From NCBI GenBank assembly GCA_963920575.1, contig OY986970.1:2695654-2759653 (forward strand): 64,000 bases of DNA, given 5' to 3'. How positions within the stretch are numbered: position 1 is the stretch's first letter; each line of letters starts with the position of its first letter. A model generated the notes under the pieces. It searched no databases, was not told the origin of the DNA, and saw only the letters and a program-made list of their open reading frames with translations. This DNA comes from Narthecium ossifragum. Lineage: Eukaryota > Streptophyta > Magnoliopsida > Dioscoreales > Nartheciaceae. Below are positions 1 to 11,761 of the stretch, in pieces. The position numbers and the translations under genes were made by a program.

Positions 1-570
1 TGAAGGGGCTGACTGTTAGGGGCCTATAGAAGGAATCCAGATGAGATTGATGTTGGCCTCTCTCACAGATAGTGAGGCGTGTAAATGGAATGAGTTGCTG
101 CAAAGCGGACCAGTGGCAGGGTTGGAGGTTTTACATCTTCCCCCTTTTTTCTTTTTCCTCGCTGCAAATTCCATCTTCCTTCTTATGCGTTGGCTAAATT
201 GCTGCTTTTCTTTTCTTGCCTCTCTCGCAATTGTTTTGCATTGGAAAGCAAATGGTGTATGGGCATGGTCCTGAAGGCTTGCAGGAGAGTGAATTCAGCA
301 TCTGTGCAGAAACTTCTGTCGAGGCATTCTAGATTCTATACTGGTGTGTTAATGCTGTGATCTGTTTGTACTGTATTCTTTCCGTTGTTTGCTGTTCAAA
401 TTGTCTGTTGGCAGGTTTGAGCTCGACATCTAAAGCATAAAAGTTTTGAAGGTGGCATTGGTGACATGAGCATCAGGCAGATGAAAATTGGAGCGAGTTG
501 GAGTATCAGAAGAGCGTGGTCGAAGGGAAGAAGAGCAAGTTATATATCGCACATGTAACTTTGACTGCAC

Positions 571-870
571 ATGGATTATGGGAATATTGTCCTTATCGGT
601 TGGAAAGAGGGAGCTCTCTGGCCCGGTGGACTTAGCATGGATTTGCAGGCCTTCTATGTACAATTCTACTTGCCAGGGAAAGTTGCTATCAAGGGATCAG
701 CAAGAGCCGCCTTGCAGAAAAATGTCGTCCCTCTCAAGTCTCTTTATGAAATATTGAGGGATGGTTCCAAGATGCGTACTGATCCACTAGCTGTGTCTTT
801 GTTCCATCTCTTGCCTTCTGTTAGAGATGTGTACGGCTATGAAGGTAGATGGTTCAAAATTAGGTTCTAG
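571..870 (+). CDS. possible terminal exon of an unidentified gene
   Basis: An ATG-started frame of 99 residues with mixed, non-repetitive composition, ending at a TAG and followed by AT-rich DNA that could be a 3' UTR. I recognise no domain. The preceding 570 bases hold only short frames and T-rich stretches, so if this is a gene, its 5' part lies in upstream exons or outside the window. It could equally be a chance frame. Transcript evidence would decide. Confidence 0.2.
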   Translation: MDYGNIVLIGWKEGALWPGGLSMDLQAFYVQFYLPGKVAIKGSARAALQKNVVPLKSLYEILRDGSKMRTDPLAVSLFHLLPSVRDVYGYEGRWFKIRF

Positions 871-1014
871 GTTTAGGTTAGCTTAGATAAATTTTTTCTT
901 CTAGGCTATGAGGTTTATGATGTTTTTTGCCCCTTCAAACTTGTAGTCGTGGACATGGATTCTCTGTAATGTAAACATTATTGTATATAAGAGGTGATGA
1001 TTTAACTCGATGGT

Positions 1015-2440
1015 GTTTGAAATTGTATGGTGGCTTCGATCCATTCAGCTCAGGGAAGGGATCTTGAAGATGGCGCAGTGAAAGTTGAAAATGGCACGGC
1101 GGTCTGAGCCAAAGCAGAACTTGGCGAGGCATGAAGGAATCCTATCGAGCGAGATACACGGCGAGGCAATCAGGGAGGCGCACAAGAAATATGCACGCAC
1201 CAAAGTTTGACGCGTGACATGACGCATCAGGACGTGATGCTGAATGGCAGGATACGGTGGATTTCGAAGATGGCGTCAGAAAATGAAGTACGACGCGTCA
1301 TGCGACGATGCAAGCAAGTGTGACGCGCACCAAGGCAACCCAGGATGGCGCGCGGGGCAAGCGCATGTGCGCAACGCGTGATGCCACGCAGAGTGCACGA
1401 GTGACATGGTCAGACGGCCAAGTTCGAGTCGGACTATGACTCGGAATGCCCAGACGCGACGCGGTTGGCCATGAGGCCAAACCGAGTGTTCAAAAGTCCT
1501 AATTTCAATTGGACTGGGATCCTGGAAGGACATGACGCGATAAAGGAGAGATTTGGCGTGAGAGAAGTCCAAGTTGCTTGGAAGTTCTAGTTGGACTAGG
1601 ACTCGACTCATCCGGTGGAAGACAATTAGGCCATGAAGGCCAAATTGAGCGTGCAAGTGTCCTAATTTCACTTAGCCTAGGTCTCCAGTATGGGATGACA
1701 CGGCAAATATGGAATATAACACGAGAGAAATTGTATTGGCACGTGGAAATATGAAGTAGTCCTATTTCGAGCCAAAATGCAACGGATTTAAGCAAAGAGT
1801 CATCTTTGGCAAGTCTTAATTCATGTAAGAGTCCAAGTAAGATAGGAAGCTTTGTAATTGGCTGATTGTATGTTTGGATAAGCATGAAGCATAGAACTTA
1901 GAGTTGGACTAGGGAACTTGACTTGTTGGAGCAAGTCATAGACTCTCCTCTATATAAGAAGAAGGCTGGCTAGATGGGAGGATCTAGAGAGAGAGAGACA
2001 TGTGGGAGAGCTCACGGATTGAGCATCTGGGTTATGGGCAAACTCATGGATTGAAGATCCATGAGGAATTGAGAGACCGTGAGGGAGAATAATTGGGTGG
2101 TTTTTCTAGGGTTTTGGGTTGAGAGCTTCTTGTATTGAGAGATTGTACTCCAAAAGGGTTGAGGGCGAGAGAAGAGTGCTCTTGTAATCACTAGTCAATA
2201 AAGAAGTTGGGATCTCATCCCTTACCCAAATTTGTATTTATCTTGTATGAGTGTAAGGCAAAAAGGAGGGTTGGTCAAGAGACAGTCGGGCTGCCATGCG
2301 GAGTGCACAAGCGGCGTGAGTGGAGCACAAGCGGAGTGTGGGCGCGCGGCAGCGGTGTGTAAGCAGTGACGATGGGGTCTCTTGGCGCCATCATTGAGCA
2401 AAGATAAGGCGAAAATTTATCTCCCCTTTTTCCCGTGACA
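1015..2440 (+). mobile_element. solo-LTR-like repeat, family C copy 1
   Basis: The 3' third (about 1.95-2.44 kb) carries a TATA box (CTATATAAGAAG near 1953), a GT/AG-rich transcribed leader and an AATAAA-like region near 2200, and ends in GTGACA. A diverged copy of the same sequence lies in inverted orientation at about 13.22-14.33 kb. The shared part includes the leader, the GGGTCTCTTGG block near 2373 and a GATGGCGC block near 1066. Internal near-repeats (GGCCAA..., AGTCCTAATTTCA) run through 1.42-1.68 kb. I see no gag or pol between matching ends, so it reads as a solo LTR or an LTR-sized non-coding retroelement. The 5' border is uncertain and I found no convincing target duplication. Confidence 0.55.
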
Positions 2441-2638
2441 GTGCTAATGTGCTAATGTGTAGAGGTTTAAAGGACGGGCATAGAACCGGCAACTAGTAAT
2501 AGATGTATAACATGTAACTGGGAAGAAAAAAAACGATTAAAAAAGATTAATCGTGTGGGCTCCAACATTGCCATCTATTTTGTACGGTGACATATATTTA
2601 TTATGCTTTTATCCGAAGCTACATGTGTGACAATAAAA

Positions 2639-2851
2639 CTCCATTTGGTATGAGAATAGTTAACCCGGGATAACTTTTATCTAGAGTTAAGGAGAATATT
2701 CCCCTTATTCCACACTTTATCTCACAAACATTTATAAAAAGTTATCCCCATTCCACCTACTAATCCTCTCTACTTTTTCTTTATCTCAAATAATCATTAC
2801 TATTTACCCCGAAATAACTTTTATGCCTGTACCAAACGGGCTTAAAAGGTA
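2639..2851. mobile_element. MITE, same family as the one at 46.35 kb
   Basis: Ends are CCATTTGGTA... and ...TACCAAACGGGC, imperfect inverted repeats of the 'GTTTGG' type. The interior shares blocks with the 46.35-47.17 kb element, such as TTATTCCACACTTTATC and AATAATCATTAC. No coding capacity. Confidence 0.5.
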
Positions 2852-5055
2852 GATCTAGACATTAAATTCCATGGGCAATTACTACGTACCCTCTTGTTGA
2901 CTTCTCTTCAGTCGAATGTCAGAGGTATATATACCCAGGTCCAAATGCCACCCACCTATCTACTGTTCCTAATATGAGCGAGCACGGTAGCAGCGGTGCT
3001 TCAATGTCTCTCAACTACATAACAAAGATGATTCATCCATGCACGGATGCACTAATGGACACGAATCTAGTAATCAAACCACCACCATATATGGCCAGAT
3101 AGACATGGCCCTCTTGGTGTTACTACTGGTAATCAAACCACCACCATGGCCGTGGCCAGCCATGGGCCATGGCTCCACCACCTCTCCTTCTCTCTCTTTT
3201 CTTTCCCGAAAATGGACAGGCGAGCTTCCGCTCACATGGGCACTTGACACCATCAATTCCCCCTCAAACCCAGTGGCTCTCTTACCATCTTCCAAACAGT
3301 GACGCCTGCGGCCACTCTCGCGTATCTTGGTTGGTATCGCCAAAAGCCAAGTCAATCCATGGACGAACCCAGCTGCCGGGTATTATTGCTCAAGCGCTAG
3401 TCGTACGTGGTCCTGGTGGAGGTTTAATACCTATCCAACACCATCGCACGGTTGGAGTGTCACTACTCCTATAGTACTATTGTTCGTGGAGGATGGCTGT
3501 CATTTGTTTGTCTCACACCAGCATATATAGCATGCCTCGTCTTCATGCTGCAAGTGTGGATTGCTGCATATATATATATACATGATTCATGACAGTCCTA
3601 CTATTCTTTTGGATCGATCTCATTAGAGTTGGATTCCACACTCGAGTTCTTACTTCAAGTAGTCAAGTAAGTCAAGATTCACGTAGAGGAATGTTTGAAC
3701 CCAAAAGTGAATATAGTTTTCACTATGGAAAATCTACTACGTACAGTTTGACTGATCTTGTTGTGAAATGTCTGTTGGAGATGGCAACAAATCTTACCTG
3801 TAGAATGATAAGCTCCTGCTACTGTGTTCACTTGGGATAAATGCCTCCCAATCTCAGGCTGTTTATTTAGTGCATATGCTGCCATGCCATTTATGTATAC
3901 CATCCTCCTGCAAACTTTCTGCTTCCTGCCTGCACGCCCAGCCCTCTTGAATGTTTGGTTTTTCACGGCATAATTTCTCCTGAGCACTTGCTTTCCTCTG
4001 TCTTCTTCTATCCCTTCCCCCACCTTAGATGAAGCCAAAGCCAACAGTAATAATTCCTAAACTCTCACAGTTGTTTCGCTTATAAATATCAAGAAAAACT
4101 TGAAGGATTTTGAAGATAGGAAAAGTAAGGTTACCTAATGGTGAAAGGAAAAAATAGAATGGCAATAGTAGTAGGTGGAATGAGATAAAATAGTAATAAT
4201 TTCTTTTTTTATGCTTGGAAATAACTGTGAGGATAAGGGGGCCAAACAAGGGTTAATTAAAAGTCTTTTACTCTTGGCTTTGATTACAAAGCAATTGAGG
4301 TTACAACTTGCAACCGCTACACGACCACATTGGTGGTCCATCAATGTGTTAAAGACAATGACATCCTGCAAAATAAAATTGGCTAACGGGTAGATAACCA
4401 CAATTACTTCCCCATTTAGAGCTAAAATGCTTCAAGCATTAAAAGAGACAATAAAAAGAGGCATTTTAGGATTTTTTTTTCCCACTTGGCTTAAATTTTT
4501 AATGAAGTTTTGGTTGATTAATCGAAAAAGGATGGAGGAAAGGGGTCATATGATGCAATCACTACAATTCACGATGCTTTAAGTTATTTTGAATAATCTA
4601 GGGGAATATGTGATATTTGGACTTTATGAGAGGGTAATATGATAAACTGAAATCGAAGGAAGAGAATAAATTTTGACCACTTAAATGTACTTATCTCAAC
4701 TAATTAAGTCGAGACAAAACTTAAAAGGTTTAATTATCCAGATTCAATTCCAATTAATGCTATTTATGTAAACTGAAAAGTTTAAATATGTAATTTGAGT
4801 CTGATAAAGAGCTAAGCCAAATGACAACGAGTGAATTAATCCTTTAACTTATATTTCAGCACAGCCCACCAAAAAATCAGTATTTCGCAGACGCCCAAAG
4901 TTACAAAGAAAACAAAAGAACCTAAAAACAATAAAAAGGGCAGAGAGAGAAAGAAACCCCATCTCCAAACAAAGTTAGCCAATCCTCCTCCTCTAAAATC
5001 CTCTCGAATCAAGCTTTGCTTAATTTGGATCCCAACATAATGTGTTTCTCTTGGC
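2852..5055. other. intergenic, no gene recognised
   Basis: AT-rich DNA downstream of the MATE gene. It holds only short frames, none with a recognisable domain. A CT-rich stretch lies at about 3.17-3.30 kb and a short (TA)n at about 3.57 kb. The last ~200 bases before 5056 should contain the MATE 3' UTR, but no poly(A) signal stands out. Confidence 0.5.
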
Positions 5056-6696
5056 TCAAGTTCCATTGTCAGCCGTCCGATTCGATGACGTCTCAATCTC
5101 CGACTTGATCGTCGAGATCAACGGCTGTCCACTCTCCACATCACCATCAGCGGTGGGATCCTCCGGGGTTGTGAGAGCTTGGGCCCTGCGGGCCTGCGTA
5201 TCCCAGTCAGTAGTGCAAATGACGTATAGCATGAACCCAGCGCAGCATACCTGGGCCGCGAGTAGGCCCATCCATAGCCCAACGAATCCGAGCCCCAGGC
5301 CGAGGCCGAGCCCAGCTGCGACGGGCGCGCCAACGAAGTAGAAGGCGCCAAGATTCACGCGAGCGGCGTGGGCGGGTCGCGCGCTCCCCCGCAGCACCCC
5401 GCACCCCACCGTCTGTGGGCAATTCCCGAGCTCGCATAGCCCGACTATCGGCAGCGCCGCCGCCGTCAGCCTTTGGATCTCCCCATCCATTGTGAACATG
5501 CCACCCCACCTCTCCCTCACCCCGGCGGCGAACCCCATCGCACCAACCCCCATAGCCGCCGCCATCCCCACCGCTACGGCAGCCGCAGCACGCGCCCTCC
5601 CCGGCCTGTTGGCCCCCAGCTCATTCCCCACGCGCGTGGACGCGCCAATCCCGAGGGAGGATGGGAACACGTACACCAACGCGGTCGTTTGGATTAAAAC
5701 GCCCATGGCGGCGAGGGCGGGCTTGGGGTTGGGCAAGAGGCCGCACCAGAGGATCATGAGCTCGTACCACCACCACTCGAGGCAGACGGACACGCAGCTC
5801 GGGCCGGCTAGGCGGGCCAGGGGGCCCCACCCGGTGAGGCACTCGGCAGTGGGGTGGTGGGGGGCGCCGGCGTGGAGGAGGAGGATGGCGAGGAGGGCGA
5901 CGTTCGAAGCGGCGGAGGCGGCAGCGACGCCAGGAAGGCCGAGCTCGAGGTGGGTCACGAGTAACACGTTCAATGGCACGTGCAGCGCTGCGGTGACGGC
6001 GGCGGCGACTGTGAGCGGCTTAGTGATGCCTTGGGATCGGAGGTAAATGCGAATTGGGTGGATCAGAGAGAAGGATACCAAGTCCGGGAGTGAGAAAAGG
6101 AGGAACTTTTGAGCCAGAGAGGTGATTTCAGGGTCCTGGCCCAAGAAAAGAAGGATCTTGGACATATGGATCCAAAGAAGCGAGATGGGTAGCGAGGAGC
6201 AGAGGAGGAACAAGACTGCGCGGTGGAGCGTGACGGAGAGGAGCTTCGAGTGGTTGGCTCCGAAGGCCTGGGAGCAGAGTGGCTCCATGCCTAGCGACAG
6301 GCCAGATAGAACAGAGTACCCTGTTATGTTGGCGAATGCCACCGCCAGCGATCCCGCCGCCAGCGGGAGGTCGCCGAGAGAACCGAGAAACAGCATGGAA
6401 ACGATCGAGCGGGAGTAGAGGAGCAGCGCAGTCACGGCGATGGGGAACGAAAGCCGGCAAAGCGAAGCCGCCTCCCTGGCAGCTTCCCCCGGAGACGGCA
6501 GCTCAAAGGACAACACTTGCTTCGGCTTCTTGAGCTCTTCCTCCTCCTTAGAAGGAGAACAGCCATCCTCCTTCTCCCACGGTTTGAAGATGGTGAGATA
6601 GATACGAGACGGCGGTGGTGTAGGCGGAGGCGGCGGCGAACAAGGCGTGTTCTTCTCCCCACCGTCGGAGATTGATGACGGAGTGGTTGTGCACAT
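5056..6696 (-). CDS. MATE efflux transporter (DETOXIFICATION family, intronless clade)
   Basis: An intact single-exon frame of 546 residues with an ATG start. Residues 1 to about 70 form a polar, proline-rich cytosolic tail. About twelve hydrophobic segments follow, as expected for MatE proteins, in two halves. Family-typical stretches include SIVSMLFLGSLGDLPLAAGS, GMEPLCSQAFGA, YLRSQGITKPL, LPGVAAASAASN, ELMILWCGLLPNP and RVGNELGANRPGRA. The protein ends in a short polar tail. Plant MATEs exchange protons for metabolites, hormones or xenobiotics. The intronless group with a long N-terminal tail corresponds to Arabidopsis DTX45-51-like members, some of which act on endomembranes in growth and abscisic-acid or iron-related responses; the substrate here cannot be told. 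The gene is very GC-rich, unlike its AT-rich flanks, which is typical of monocot single-exon genes. No frameshift or missing segment is seen. Confidence 0.93.
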   Translation of the reverse strand: MCTTTPSSISDGGEKNTPCSPPPPPTPPPSRIYLTIFKPWEKEDGCSPSKEEEELKKPKQVLSFELPSPGEAAREAASLCRLSFPIAVTALLLYSRSIVSMLFLGSLGDLPLAAGSLAVAFANITGYSVLSGLSLGMEPLCSQAFGANHSKLLSVTLHRAVLFLLCSSLPISLLWIHMSKILLFLGQDPEITSLAQKFLLFSLPDLVSFSLIHPIRIYLRSQGITKPLTVAAAVTAALHVPLNVLLVTHLELGLPGVAAASAASNVALLAILLLHAGAPHHPTAECLTGWGPLARLAGPSCVSVCLEWWWYELMILWCGLLPNPKPALAAMGVLIQTTALVYVFPSSLGIGASTRVGNELGANRPGRARAAAAVAVGMAAAMGVGAMGFAAGVRERWGGMFTMDGEIQRLTAAALPIVGLCELGNCPQTVGCGVLRGSARPAHAARVNLGAFYFVGAPVAAGLGLGLGLGFVGLWMGLLAAQVCCAGFMLYVICTTDWDTQARRAQALTTPEDPTADGDVESGQPLISTIKSEIETSSNRTADNGT

Positions 6697-8958
6697 CGTT
6701 TCAATCGGCGATCGGATGAGGGCGAAGTGGTTCGGGGTTTCGGTTTAGAAAGCTTGTGGTATTGCTGGCATCACAAGCTGGTGAGAGCCGTAAGCCATCA
6801 CTGATAACGGACACAAGCTCGTATGTAACTCCTCTCTGTTTTCCGCCACAACCCTTACATGGAGGAATGGGCTCGTCAACACTGCTGGGGGGTATTAATA
6901 CTGGAAAAAAAGAGGAGGAGAGAGAAAAATACCCTTTTTTTCTTTATTTTTTTTAAAAAAGGTTATCATTTCTTATCATTCATCTTTAAAAAAAATATAA
7001 AAGTTACATGCTATTATGAAAATAAAAGTTAATGATTTATGTTATTATATCTTCTATTATATGAGATCCACTACATACTATCATACCGATAGAGGTGTCC
7101 AATACAAGTTAAATCTGAATATATCAGACGATCAAGATAAAGCCACGGGGAGGTTGGTGGTTATTGAATGATTAGAAGAGATATGATGATTAGTTTGAGG
7201 TGGAGACGATCAAGATAAAGCTACGATGAGGATGGCGGTTATCGGATGAGTAGCCGGGGGAGGGAGGGGGGGGGGGGGGGGGTTTTCTCCTTTAGAGCAG
7301 ACCAGGAGTGGGCCTGGACCTAAAGCTTTGTAGGATCGTGCAGCAGAGAGCACGGTCCAGTTAAAGCGGATTCGGGTCGAGTCGGAGTTTTGATGCAGAT
7401 GAGACGTCGTCTTCGTCATAACTCACACCCTCCCTGTGATCCCCTCCCCCCCTATAATCACATGGGCTTAAGGGGAACTCAACTGGCCAGTCTACTCATC
7501 CGACGGCCATGATCCAATCGCCGTGCGTACGCGCTGGGTCGGGACCAATAAGGAAAGGAGAGAAGTAGCTAGGCATTCGATCGTTTGTGTCCATGACTTG
7601 GGATTTTTTTAACTAAGATGATTGGTCCAGCTAGGATAGAGTGGGGGGAGGTGTGTGGGTTTTAGTTGTCACACGAGGCGGAGAGTAGTACTGGTGGATG
7701 TGTAGATAGCTTTATAAGGTAAGTGGATCGTGAGATGGGACCCGTGACGGGCGCGTAATGGGAGACAACCTCTTTTTATTACTAGAAATGTCGACTTTTT
7801 CAGATCTCCAAAATAACGTTGGGGAGGAGATTAAAAAAAGGTGCGCCATATCGGATCCGGATCCGCTTGCATGCGTGTCAGTTAACGTGCGCACCGCCTC
7901 TGGGGTGCGTCAATGTCTCCGGTGGAGCAGCAGTCCTCCCGCTCGCTGACCATGTGACAACGGTGCGCGTAGCCGCACGGTGGGTTCTAAGATCGAGCGA
8001 AGGACGTCCGGCGGATCCTGGGCGGCTGGCGCGGGTGAGGGCCCAACAGCCCAGTGGCATTACCGGTTCCGGCGGGTCCCACGGGATAATAAATGCGGTT
8101 GGGCGGGCGCGACCCGGTGCCCCTTTTCGCCTACCATTTCCAGCGAGAGGAAACAGGGGATTTTTTTATAAAAAAAAATGGGATAAATGCGAATAAATAG
8201 TGGCCAACCGATCGCATCGAGTCATCCATGTCGTCCAATTAGGATAAGCTCGGGGTCAATCCCACGGTCCACATCGGTCGGATCTAAATAAGTGTTGTGG
8301 TAGAGTCCCTCCACGGGTTTGGTGAGGATGCGTGCACCATGATTACGGTGGGAGAGGGTCACGTGGGTGCATCGGAAAGGCTGACAGCCACATTTGCGGC
8401 TATCCATGCATCTGCTGACTGCTATCCTTTCTCACAGTAGCAGTCCCAACACAGGGCCTGGATAAATATCTATGCCTAATTAATCTCTCTCTAGAACCCT
8501 ACTAGAGAAGCTTCAGCCTTCAGTCAAGTGAGTGTTTGCCTCGTCGGTAGGTAACATCAATGACTCACTTGAGAATGCAAAGCCAACTGAGAGTTCGCAA
8601 TAAACTCTGATGACATGAATGACGTATATGACTTGTCCAGACGTAGACTAGGAAGACTGCTAAGCTAGCTGCATGCATGGTATTCTTAGTTGAAAGACAT
8701 GGGTGCATGGGTGGCATGCACTATATACCTAGATGGTAGATAGCTTGACTTGGAAAGGGTTACATCTGGCCTTGAGTCAGGTCGCGCAGCAAGACTGGAA
8801 TTTAAGGTATATGGTTCTTAATGAAAGGATGGCCAGAGGTCATGCGCAAACATCCGAATATGCTGTTGACTGAGGACTTCCTGCTTCCCAGGCTGAGTTC
8901 AGGATTCATCTCGATCGGCTGACGCTGATGTTGCACCTGATAAGGTTAGAAGACTCGA
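6697..8958. other. MATE upstream region and intergenic DNA, no gene recognised
   Basis: The first few hundred bases should hold the MATE promoter; no clear TATA box could be assigned. A run of about 19 G lies near 7264-7282 within a G-rich stretch. GC-rich short frames at 7.8-8.2 kb show no domain. The sequence from 8.2 to 8.95 kb looks unique and non-coding. Confidence 0.45.
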
Positions 8959-8959
8959 A

Positions 8960-9110
8960 GCCCGTTTAGATTCAGAATAAGTATACATAAACTTTGTTTA
9001 GGCATCCAAACTCTTTTCTTTGAATCCTACATGATTTTTTTCTTTGATGTTTAGATAACTTTCAATTTATCCATTATATAAAATTATCCTATTATTAATC
9101 CAAACGGGCC
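8960..9110. mobile_element. short MITE with GCCCGTTT-type ends
   Basis: About 150 bp bounded by GCCCGTTTAGATT on the left and AATCCAAACGGGC on the right, an imperfect terminal inverted repeat, with an AT-rich non-coding interior. The ends resemble Tourist/hAT-like MITEs. No target duplication was identified with confidence. Confidence 0.5.
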
Positions 9111-10300
9111 ATTGCTGAAATGGTATAAATTGGAGACATGTCGGCGAACAGGGAGGAGTCTCGTAACAGCACGCTAAGGAGAGAAAGACATAAAGTAGAT
9201 GCAAACATTCATGTATATAAAGTAGTAATATTTTGGTAGATAAGGATACATAATTCATGTTTCAGGATAGCTATGGCAGTCCATATCTAGGAAATAAAAT
9301 AAGGAGCTTTGGAGACCAGTCGCTATGGAAAAAGATTGGAGTCAAAGTACAGGTGTGAAGGGTATCATCTATTATATATATATATCATAAGTTGCCATAT
9401 TGGAAAAGGTTGCTGTCTGGAATGGATGTTTGATGGAGATAGAGAGCTTTGGCAGGTTGGTTTGCAAGTAAATTAAAGGAAGGCAACGTACCTGAGAATT
9501 CTAAAGGAATCATCACCATTAACTTTAGAAACTTCCTGTGACTTTTGTGTAGATTCGCAAAGAACTTTCGGATCCTAGCTAGATTATTTACGACAGACCG
9601 GATTTGATCCCCAGAAAGAAGAAACGCAATTAATTGTCTAGAATTTTGATCAGTAGTGTCTGAATGGAAGAAATTAAGAATGGTACGTATAGATTCCAGT
9701 CGAATTTCTAGATGATTTAGAATGGACTGCACGCATGCATAGCAAATCAAAGATTCTGGATATCGAGCTATGTGGGCCTGTTTGTTTTATATTCTTAATT
9801 TGCAAGTGCTGATCTAAACTTAAACTCAAATCTTTGAAAAGGGGTTCTCAGTGACCTTACAATCAAATTGTTCGGCGGAGAAAGTCGGTGGCCGGGCATT
9901 TGATACATGAGATGAGACAATATTACTACCTTGATTACTAGAACTTTACTGATCGATCCATCGATCGATCTCGATCGATTGAGGAGTGAATGACGGAAAT
10001 GAAATATTATGCTGCAGGTCCCCCCATCCCCCACTCGGCCACTCCCCCACTCCCACCACACAGTTTCATCTTTTAGGCCGTCCTCCTTTGCGTGCTCATT
10101 CCATTGTTGTAGCTTTCTCCTCCACCTTCATTTTGGGAAGCCGACAGGAGATCGAATATATGCTAACCCTAAATTAAAATAAGAAAAAGGTGAATGTAGG
10201 ATGGCTCCTACCCTTTGCACATGCTAAGAGGTCCACATTCTCCCGACCACTTTGCCTCCCAAGTCCCAGTTGCACAGCTCATCCTGATCAACTCTTGGGC

Positions 10301-10341
<41 letters not shown>

Positions 10342-11439
10342 TCATCTTTTGGCACAGCAACGCTGTAAATTAAATGTAGAGCTAGCAGGTCCGCATCTTT
10401 GAATTTACAAAGCAATATAAAGTAACCGATCGAGAAACCCTCCACCTCTGATCTGATATCACATTGACCTAATCACCAATTATCACATAAGCATAAGCTG
10501 ATGAAATTTAGTGAGCTTGTCTATAATTCCAATTTAACATTAGCTAGATGATGAGTTAATTCCTTCATCGTTACTCGGATTCCTCACTCTTCCCTTCCTT
10601 CCTCCCTGTCCCTGTATGCTCACCACACACACACAAAAAAGGACATGATCAAGGATAAGGAGGATTAATTAGAATGGAAGGTGTTTAAAGATCCCTGGAC
10701 GGATGATCCGTTGATGCATGGCGATGGTGCGTCAGAGAACCATTAGGAGCACGTGGCTGTCTCCGTTGGATTAGGTATGAGATCGATCTTACCGGGCAAT
10801 GATTAGGAGGGTACACCAGAAAAAAGGTCAAATCAGAAGGTACGGGAAAATTCCAAGATTAATTACAGCAACATTGCATGGTGGGGGGTGCTCTGCTAAT
10901 GATTTCCAACCGACAACATCTCAGCATGCACATGGCTGTCTCGATCTGTTGCCATTGATATGCTCGATCTATGGTGATCCATGCATGTGAGTTATTTCTA
11001 TTATCTGCGTGCCTACGTTCGTACGTCGTTCGTAACGCATGCAACTTCTTAAACAGTAAAAGCGCTGACAAAACTACAGGCAAGAGTACTTGGCAAACCA
11101 AATAAATAAGCATGAAACAAGTAGGCTAGCGTTTCTTTCCTCCTTTTCCAGCTCTTCCTGGAATGCAATCATTTTTAACAACGCGAACAGGTCTTGAAGA
11201 GATGGAGACCATACGCGTGTTTGTAATGCCACACTTTTGGTGCACTGCTACTTGATCATGAATTCTCTCTTTCTCTCTTTAATTAGACCAAGTTATTTCC
11301 ATTCATTCGGACTTTTAATTATAGCTATGCTATATATATGCCCGTAACTGACTACATTCACCACCATATTAAAAGGATATATAGTATATTAGTATTGCAT
11401 GCTGTGATATATATCTATTATATAAGATCATATTTTATT
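9111..11439. other. intergenic, no gene recognised
   Basis: AT-rich sequence with only short, featureless frames. It contains a cluster of ATCGATCGATC (about 9955-9980), a pyrimidine-rich stretch at about 10.02-10.06 kb, the TA microsatellite annotated separately, and CA runs near 10.625 kb. No RNA gene or repeat border was recognised. Confidence 0.45.
10303..10339. repeat. (AT)n microsatellite
   Basis: A perfect alternating AT run of 37 bases, likely length-polymorphic. Confidence 0.95.
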
Positions 11440-11640
11440 ACGTGACATCTGAGTCATAATCTAAGTCGTAAAACTATACACGTGTGGCATGCACACGTGA
11501 CATAGATTTGTAACCAAATAAATAGAAAGAGAGAGGATAGTGTGGGGCACATGAGCCCATTTGCTAAGTCATATGTCACGTCAAAACGATTTCTGATGTG
11601 ACGCACACGTGGCGTAAGGTTAACCAATTTATGACGTGGC
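11440..11640 (+). other. G-box-rich segment distantly similar to the 25-27 kb Helitrons
   Basis: Contains several CACGTG cores (ACACGTGTGG, CACACGTGAC, CACACGTGGC twice) and a TGAGTCA motif. Order and spacing resemble the reverse complement of the middle of the Helitrons at 25.4-27.7 kb (TGAGTCA, then TATACAC, then ACGTGGC). The characteristic 5' and 3' Helitron ends were not found, so this may be a decayed relative or shared promoter-like sequence. Confidence 0.3.
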
Positions 11641-11761
11641 ACACACGTGGCCTAAGGTTGGCTATTAGAGAGAGAGGGAGAGAGGAGAGAGAGAGAGAAG
11701 GTTTGGATTGATGTTATTTCAGGTAATGCTTTTCTAATAAATTTCATGTTATTTCAGGTAC

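Noticed and set aside
7260..7285. Poly-G run (also 13195-13207 and a C run near 34540) as a meaningful signal
   Set aside because: Homopolymers are prone to sequencing and assembly error, and nothing around them suggests function.
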